19,885 bases of DNA from Sulfopaludibacter sp035551455 (GTDB taxonomy: Bacteria; Acidobacteriota; Terriglobia; Bryobacterales; Bryobacteraceae). This document shows, in pieces, positions 15,556 through 19,885 of the stretch (position 1 is the stretch's first letter; each line of letters begins with the position of its first letter). Under the pieces are notes generated by a model. It searched no databases and was not told the origin of the DNA. It saw nothing but the letters and a program-made list of their open reading frames with translations. Where the stretch lies: contig DASZMZ010000298.1 in the NCBI GenBank assembly GCA_035551455.1, forward strand, positions 1 to 19,885, read 5' to 3'. Made by a program: the position numbers and the translations under genes.

Positions 15556-15791
15556 TGCAGCATCCCTCCCCCGGACCTGTTGGGTTCCGGATCCATCGTC
15601 TGCACGGCGTCCCAGACCCGCATCAGGTCGCTAGTGGTCGCCTTGAACTCAACGTCCATGACCCGGTTCTCAATCTTGTCCATCAACGTGTTGAACACCG
15701 TGTGGACCCGGACCGGATTCCGGACGTCTCCCCAGTTCTCGCAGCTCTTGCATTCTTCGGCAGTGCGATTTGTCGTCGTTTCTTGAGTCAT
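15525..15791 (-). CDS. Small hypothetical protein, first gene of virion operon
   Basis: An 88-aa protein, MTQETTTNRTAEECKSCENW. The ATG at 15791 is preceded by GGAG; a longer start at 15839 would put a terminator hairpin inside the coding region. A CKSC pair lies at residues ~14-17; the middle (VFNTLMDKIENRVMDVEFKA) is helical. It occupies the place of a small terminase subunit but shows no helix-turn-helix that I can see and is short for that role. The product is unrecognised; it overlaps and is probably coupled to terminase. Confidence 0.65.
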   Translation of the reverse strand: MTQETTTNRTAEECKSCENWGDVRNPVRVHTVFNTLMDKIENRVMDVEFKATTSDLMRVWDAVQTMDPEPNRSGGGMLQWAEPGETQN

Positions 15792-15803
15792 CGTTTCTCC
15801 AAT

Positions 15804-15836
15804 AAAAAAAGGGCCCCGCAAACTTCCGCGGAGCCC
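15804..15836 (-). terminator. Terminator-like hairpin directly before virion operon start
   Basis: On the minus strand there is a 9-bp stem (15836-15828 with 15819-15811, one G-U pair), an 8-base loop, then seven T (15810-15804). The ribosome site GGAG and ATG 15791 follow within 13 bases, so no promoter fits between. Transcripts of the virion operon must pass it, which makes it a candidate attenuator. Confidence 0.7.
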
Positions 15837-15856
15837 CACAACCTCTTACCAACTTC

Positions 15857-15883
15857 AGCCTAACATCCGCCTTCGCTCGTCAA
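15857..15883 (-). promoter_or_regulatory. Possible promoter in copy 1
   Basis: Minus strand TTGACG (15883-15878) and TAGGCT (15862-15857), 15 bases apart. The -35 is good; the -10 is weak and the spacing short. Both are kept in copy 2 although the bases between them differ, which speaks for function. A start about 8 bases on would give a leader of 50-60 bases containing the hairpin. Confidence 0.3.
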
Positions 15884-15990
15884 GCCCACTTAGGCGGCTA
15901 AGTAATTGAAAACAAGTTAAACAAAATTATTGTTTGTTGGTGACTGCGAGTTGTCGGCTGCTCGACTTGACTAGACGTCGTTTTTCCAAT

Positions 15991-16024
15991 AAAAAAGGGG
16001 CCCCGCAAATTTCTGCGGAGCCCC
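15991..16024 (-). terminator. Intrinsic terminator after glycosyltransferase gene
   Basis: On the minus strand there is an 11-bp GC-rich stem (16024-16014 with 16007-15997, one G-U pair), a 6-base loop, then six T. It lies about 90 bases past the stop at 16114, so it can end the asnB-glycosyltransferase transcript. It is also the copy 2 version of the leader hairpin. Confidence 0.8.
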
Positions 16025-16043
16025 ACAACCTCTTACCAACTTC

Positions 16044-16070
16044 AGCCTAACATCGGCCCCGGCTCGTCAA
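16044..16070 (-). promoter_or_regulatory. Possible promoter in copy 2
   Basis: TTGACG (16070-16065) and TAGGCT (16049-16044) on the minus strand, again 15 bases apart, exactly 187 bases from those in copy 1. It would drive a short RNA into the terminator at 15991-16024. Confidence 0.25.
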
Positions 16071-16113
16071 CCCCCGGTACCGTCCTAAGTGATTGAAAAC
16101 AAGTCGAACATAA

Positions 16114-17934
16114 TTATCGTTTGTTTGTGAACAGGAATTTGCCGCCGCTCGATTTGACGATATAGAGTGCGTCCTTACCTACCGCCTTCTCCAGTCGCGG
16201 CACCTGCGGACCCTCTGCCAGTAAGTACAGGCGTTGCGCCTGCGGCCAGCGCTGACCTAGGTCGTGATCGTCGATGAATACGCCTTGCGGAGCATCGGGA
16301 GCATAAGATCCGTAGACCAGGTTGTTCACGCGACCGTTCAACAGCAGTGCCCGCCGGTTGGTGTAGAAGAAGACCGACGAGAATGTGTAGTACTGATCGT
16401 CCACAATCAACTCGCCCGCCGGAGCCTGCAGCAGGGCTTCGGCCAGGGGACGCGACGCCATGTAAGGGTCGAACACCACCAGCGCCAGTCGCGCCGCATG
16501 GAAGAACAGCACCATCATCACGGTCAGCGCCAGCGTAGGACACGCGCCCTGTTTTTTTCGCCACGCCCCCACCGCGCCCACCGCGAACGCCACCCCGGCG
16601 ACCGCCAGAGGCAATCGCAGGTATGCGAAAGCCTGCAATGTCAGGTCCGCCATGTGACCCAGCGACAACGTGTACAAATCCGGATTCGAACTCAGCGCCG
16701 CCGAGATGTCCCCCGGAGCCGCCATCCCTCGCACCAGCCACAGAATCGCAGCGATTACCGACGCCGCCAGCGTCGCCACCACCGCGATCGCCTTCGTCCC
16801 CCACGTCAGCATCGCCGACCCGCCGGCGATTGCCGATCCCAGCAGCAGCGCCAGCGCCGGATAGCACGGCATGGAGTAATACTCCTGCGTCGTCGAAAAC
16901 GTGAAGAAGGTCAGGATGAAGCCCGCCCAACACAGCGCCATCAGCCGCACTCGCGACGCCCGGTCCGGCTTTCTGTAACTCAACTTCAACGTCGCCGGAA
17001 GATACACACTCCACGGAAAGAGCCACAACAAATGGAACAACCAGAAGTACAAACGAGGCACCGTGTTGTAGTCCCGCGGATACCGCATGTTCAAGAACCG
17101 CAGCACATGCTCGTTCATGAAATAGAACCAGAAGAACCCGTGATACGAGCCCCTCTCGCTGTGCATCGTGAAGTCCAGGTACGGAGGATTCCGCAGCGTC
17201 GCCAGCACATGCCAGGGCGCCGCGATCAGCAGGAGCAGCGCCATCCCAGTGAACGGCCGCAGCAGTCTCCACGTCCTCCGCTGGAATAGTTGGCGGGTCA
17301 GAAATAGATACAGCAGCCCCGCCGCCACCGGGAATACCGCCGCAATCAATCCCTTCAGCAGCAGTCCCGTGCCCATCGCTGCCCACATTCCCAACGCCCA
17401 CCAGGTCGGATGCGGCTCGCCTTCTTCCAGCGCGCGCAGTAATCCCCAGAGCGTCAGCGTCACCATCAGAGTCAGAATCACGTCCGGAATCAGGATCCGC
17501 GTGAATAGAAACAGCCCCACGCACGTCGCCAGCACCAGCCCGCAATACCTGCCTGCCCGACGTCCGAAGGCCCACGACCCGAATTGCGCCGTTACCCAGC
17601 ACAGCAGCACCGTCGCCAGCGCAATCGGTATGCGTGCCGCCCAGTCGTGAACTCCGAATATCTCGTAGCTCACCGCCATCATCCAGTATTTGAGGGGGGA
17701 TTTTTCCAGGTACGCGACGCCGTCCAGACGCGCCGTCACCCAGTCGCCCGATTGCAGCATGTTACGCGCAATCTGCGCCTGCACCGCGTCCACGTCATCC
17801 ATCAGCGACGGTGGACTGATGATGCAGCCGACGAAAATCAACGCCGCCACTAGCGCGACGATTAACTGGTAACTAGCACCTGAGCCGGATCCGTCTGCGC
17901 TCTTGCCTCGGGAGGAAGAATCTCCACCTTCCAT
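16114..17934 (-). CDS. ArnT/PMT-like membrane glycosyltransferase (GT83-type)
   Basis: About 606 aa from an ATG at 17934; an ATG at 17970 adds 12 residues and the true start is unsettled. Both starts overlap the end of asnB (73 or 109 bp). After a Ser/Gly-rich lead, membrane helix 1 (QLIVALVAALIFVGCI) is followed by the outer loop PPSLMDDVDA with the catalytic Asp pair, then LEKSPLKYWM, the usual mark of ArnT-like transferases. Some eleven or more hydrophobic helices and a soluble C-terminal part (GELIVDDQYYTFSSV, VNNLVYGSY) follow. Such enzymes move a sugar from an undecaprenyl- or dolichyl-phosphate carrier to lipid A, glycan or protein on the outer side of the inner membrane. The acceptor cannot be told. 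It is probably in an operon with asnB. Confidence 0.85.
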   Translation of the reverse strand: MEGGDSSSRGKSADGSGSGASYQLIVALVAALIFVGCIISPPSLMDDVDAVQAQIARNMLQSGDWVTARLDGVAYLEKSPLKYWMMAVSYEIFGVHDWAARIPIALATVLLCWVTAQFGSWAFGRRAGRYCGLVLATCVGLFLFTRILIPDVILTLMVTLTLWGLLRALEEGEPHPTWWALGMWAAMGTGLLLKGLIAAVFPVAAGLLYLFLTRQLFQRRTWRLLRPFTGMALLLLIAAPWHVLATLRNPPYLDFTMHSERGSYHGFFWFYFMNEHVLRFLNMRYPRDYNTVPRLYFWLFHLLWLFPWSVYLPATLKLSYRKPDRASRVRLMALCWAGFILTFFTFSTTQEYYSMPCYPALALLLGSAIAGGSAMLTWGTKAIAVVATLAASVIAAILWLVRGMAAPGDISAALSSNPDLYTLSLGHMADLTLQAFAYLRLPLAVAGVAFAVGAVGAWRKKQGACPTLALTVMMVLFFHAARLALVVFDPYMASRPLAEALLQAPAGELIVDDQYYTFSSVFFYTNRRALLLNGRVNNLVYGSYAPDAPQGVFIDDHDLGQRWPQAQRLYLLAEGPQVPRLEKAVGKDALYIVKSSGGKFLFTNKR

Positions 17935-19784
17935 CGCTTCATCCACAGGAACAGCGTCAGCAGACCCCATAAGTGATATCCGACATTGATACGCCTCTCC
18001 ATATGATCGCGTATCAGCGTGTGTATTGCTCGTGCATCGAAAATGCCCGTCGCCTGTATCGCGTCGTCCGTCAGCGTATCCATCAGCAGACTCCGCAGCG
18101 GTCCGCGGAACCAGTCGTGCGTCGGTATATCGAAGCCCGTCTTCTTCCGGTTCAGTATCGTCTCCGGAAGTTTGCCGCGCATCAGTTCTTTCAGAATGTA
18201 TTTCTGCTGGAATCCGCGGATCTTCAACCGCTGCGGCAGGGAAGCCGCAAACTCCACAATCCGGTGATCCAGAAACGGCGGCCGCACTTCCAGCGAATGC
18301 GCCATGCTCATCCGGTCAGTCTTGTACAGAATGTCGTCAGCCAGGTAGTAATTCTGGTCCACGCGCAAATACCGGTCCAGCACGCCGCGTTCCGCCAACC
18401 CCAGCCCTGCCACCAATTCCCGCAGCCCGCTCCCGTTCGACCCCGGCTTGATCTGCTGCCGCTGCTGATTCGAAAACGTGCCGTTCCAGAAGAAATGCGC
18501 CTCGTCCGGATGCAGCCGGCTGCCGTCCAGCCAGCGCTTCAGCTTGTATTCCAGACTGATCTTATCGTCGGAAACCGGCAGAAACCGGTCCAGCGCCCCG
18601 CGCATCAAGCCGCGAATGCCGCCCGGAATCGCTCGGAACGGCCGCACCAGCCGGTCCGCCACATAGGTCAGATACCCGCCGAATAACTCGTCCGCGCCCT
18701 CGCCGGAAAGCGCCACCGTCACATGCCGGCGGCTCATCCGCGAAAGAAACCAAACCGGCAGCGCTCCCGCATCCGCGCTCGGCTCGTCCGAATAATAAGC
18801 GAAATCCTGAATCGCGCTGGTCAATTCCACTTCCGGATTCAGGTCGAACTCATGATGGTCCGTCCCATAGATCTTTGCGATCTCGCGGAAGTAAGGACTC
18901 TCGTCGAAACTTCGCCCGGCAAACGACACCGAGAATGTCTTCAGCCGCCCAGCCGTCTGCTCCGCCGCATAATGCAGCACGGTCGACGAATCCAGGCCGC
19001 CCGACGCCCAGACTCCCAGCGGCACGTCCGACACCAGGTGTTCCCGCACCGCGTCCCGCAGCAGAACGTCCAGTTCGGCCTTCGCGTCTTCCGCCGAAAT
19101 CCGCCGTGTATCGCCCACCGGCGCAGTCCACCACGACTCCAGCGACAGTTTTCCGTGACGCCATTCCAGAAACGATCCCGCCGGCACCTTGCGGATGCCT
19201 TCCATCAGGCTCTGCGACCCCGGCACGTAGTTCACCGAAAGGAAGAGGTCCAGGGCCTTCAAATCCAACCGCCTCGGGATCTCCGAATGTTCCAGAATCG
19301 CCTTCAACTCGCTGCCGAAGTATACGTCGCTGCCTCGACGGTAGTAGTACAGCGGCTTGATCCCCATGCGGTCGCGCACCAGCACCAACCGCTTGCGCGA
19401 CTCCGTCCAGAATGCCGCCGCGAACATCCCGCGCAGCCGCGTGAAGCACGCCGTGTCCCATTGCAGGAACGCGCGCAGCACGGTCTCGGTATCGCAATGC
19501 GACCGGAACCGGTGGCCCAACGCCTCTAGCTCCGCCCGTACTTCCAGGTGATTATAGATTTCGCCGTTGAACGCAACGGCCGTATCGCGATCTTCGCTGA
19601 CGAACGGCTGGTCGCCGCCGCCCAGATCGATAATCTTCAGGCGGACGGCGCAAAGCGTAGCTTCGCTGCCCTCAAAAACGCCTTGCTGATCCGGACCGCG
19701 GTGGTACAACGCTTCCGTGATTCGATGGGCTACGCCCCTGTCCGCCGTTCTGTTTAGACGGGTAAATCCTGCAATGCCACACAT
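17862..19784 (-). CDS. asnB: Asparagine synthase (glutamine-hydrolysing)-type amidotransferase
   Basis: A 640-aa two-domain enzyme. Glutaminase part (1-~215): Cys2 after Met removal is the nucleophile (MCGIAGF), with YHRGPDQQG, VAFNGEIYNH and CDTETVL giving the glutamine site. Synthetase part: the ATP loop SGGLDSS at 261-267, then the SDEPSADAGALP and SGEGADELFGGY motifs, and KTDRMSMAHSLEVRPPFLDH. All key residues are present. It makes asparagine or a related amide from aspartate-type substrates, ATP and glutamine. In many bacteria this clade sits in exopolysaccharide or O-antigen clusters, where it amidates sugars or peptides; the following glycosyltransferase fits that. GGGGA lies ahead of the ATG. 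Confidence 0.93.
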   Translation of the reverse strand: MCGIAGFTRLNRTADRGVAHRITEALYHRGPDQQGVFEGSEATLCAVRLKIIDLGGGDQPFVSEDRDTAVAFNGEIYNHLEVRAELEALGHRFRSHCDTETVLRAFLQWDTACFTRLRGMFAAAFWTESRKRLVLVRDRMGIKPLYYYRRGSDVYFGSELKAILEHSEIPRRLDLKALDLFLSVNYVPGSQSLMEGIRKVPAGSFLEWRHGKLSLESWWTAPVGDTRRISAEDAKAELDVLLRDAVREHLVSDVPLGVWASGGLDSSTVLHYAAEQTAGRLKTFSVSFAGRSFDESPYFREIAKIYGTDHHEFDLNPEVELTSAIQDFAYYSDEPSADAGALPVWFLSRMSRRHVTVALSGEGADELFGGYLTYVADRLVRPFRAIPGGIRGLMRGALDRFLPVSDDKISLEYKLKRWLDGSRLHPDEAHFFWNGTFSNQQRQQIKPGSNGSGLRELVAGLGLAERGVLDRYLRVDQNYYLADDILYKTDRMSMAHSLEVRPPFLDHRIVEFAASLPQRLKIRGFQQKYILKELMRGKLPETILNRKKTGFDIPTHDWFRGPLRSLLMDTLTDDAIQATGIFDARAIHTLIRDHMERRINVGYHLWGLLTLFLWMKRWKVEILPPEARAQTDPAQVLVTS

Positions 19785-19824
19785 TTACGGTACGATCCCC
19801 GTTCCCCGAAAGGAACCAGCCGAA

Positions 19825-19885
19825 ATGTCCATTCTGCGATGGATTGTGATGAATATAGCATACTTATTCGCGCAGGAACGTCCCG
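19825..19885 (+). CDS. Possible divergent gene, 5' end only
   Basis: A plus-strand frame opens at ATG 19825 with AAGGAA about nine bases before it and reads MSILRWIVMNIAYLFAQERP to the window end without a stop. The stretch is partly hydrophobic. Twenty codons are too few to judge; the ribosome site is the only support. Confidence 0.3.
   Translation, partial: MSILRWIVMNIAYLFAQERP
19852..19860 (-). promoter_or_regulatory. Possible extended -10 promoter for asnB
   Basis: The minus strand reads TGCTATATT, an extended -10 (TG-n-TATAAT with one change), about 70 bases before the asnB start. No good -35 is seen. It would overlap the possible divergent gene. Confidence 0.3.

Larger units (their letters stand above)
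15791..15944. repeat. Direct repeat copy 1 (virion operon leader)
   Basis: About 154 bp that recurs at 15978-16131 with period 187. The match is nearly perfect over TCGTTT-TCCAATAAAAAA, the hairpin and the block CCACAACCTCTTACCAACTT / CAGCCTAACATC. It is looser in the middle, and good again over ATTGAAAACAAGT and the end TGTTTGTTGG/CGTTTGTTTG. Together with copy 2 and a 33-bp spacer (15945-15977) it fills the 322 bp between the terminase operon and the glycosyltransferase gene. Nothing else coding is seen there. Confidence 0.85.
15978..16131. repeat. Direct repeat copy 2, overlapping end of glycosyltransferase gene
   Basis: This is the second copy of the cassette described at 15791. Where copy 1 has the minus-strand start ATG of the 88-aa gene, copy 2 has ACG, so it leads to no gene. 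Its far end runs 18 bases into the last codons and stop of the glycosyltransferase. Confidence 0.85.

Noticed and set aside
15791..16131. Repeat pair as phage attachment sites
   Set aside because: Both copies lie on the same side of the element, only 187 bp apart, and hold promoter and terminator elements; no integrase or tRNA is nearby.
16264..17289. 341-codon plus-strand ORF in the glycosyltransferase gene
   Set aside because: Extremely Gln/Arg/His-rich, no motif, antisense to a clear membrane protein gene.
1..19885. CRISPR array, tRNA, rRNA or insertion sequence
   Set aside because: No regularly spaced repeats, no cloverleaf, no transposase frame and no terminal inverted repeats were found on reading.

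Overview
The window carries one continuous minus-strand gene block. It reads as a GC-rich bacterial chromosome, most likely of the Acidobacteriota (Solibacter/Bryobacter type). That placement is inferred from overall gene style, codon use and a short AGAAGTC heptad repeat; no 16S or other taxonomic marker is present.

Reading in the direction of transcription (right to left): (1) 19784-16114 holds two host-like envelope genes, an asparagine synthase-type amidotransferase and a GT83/ArnT-like membrane glycosyltransferase. A possible divergent gene starts at 19825 and runs off the window. (2) 16132-15791 is a non-coding stretch made of two diverged direct copies of a ~154 bp cassette (period 187 bp). 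Each copy carries a possible promoter and a clear intrinsic terminator. The second terminator lies directly before the first gene of the virion operon. (3) 15791-1 is a tailed-particle module in lambda-like order: an 88-aa orphan, large terminase, portal, scaffold, P22-like coat protein, a small orphan, a head-tail adaptor, a tail completion protein, tail tube, tail chaperone with a -1 frameshift extension, a very short tape measure, two gpM-like tail-tip proteins, a 1290-aa gpL/gpJ-like hub, and a giant fibre protein open at the left edge.

The genes are almost all abutting or overlapping (TGATG, TTGA, 0-2 nt gaps), which implies one polycistronic mRNA. Head assembly would use terminase, portal, scaffold and coat, with no visible maturation protease. 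Neck proteins join the head to a flexible, non-contractile tail. No sheath gene is seen, and the 204-aa tape measure predicts a very short tail, similar in size to gene transfer agent (GTA) tails. No integrase, lysis, replication or repressor gene lies in the window, so prophage, remnant and GTA-like element cannot be told apart here.

Most notable: a textbook A AAA AAC slippery heptamer abutting the stop of the tail chaperone gene, leading into a Cys-rich frame that has no usable start codon of its own for its first 44 codons; the duplicated promoter-terminator leader; and the multidomain tail-tip proteins. The leftmost 2261 bases are entirely coding (753 codons without a stop) although the gene has no end in the window.
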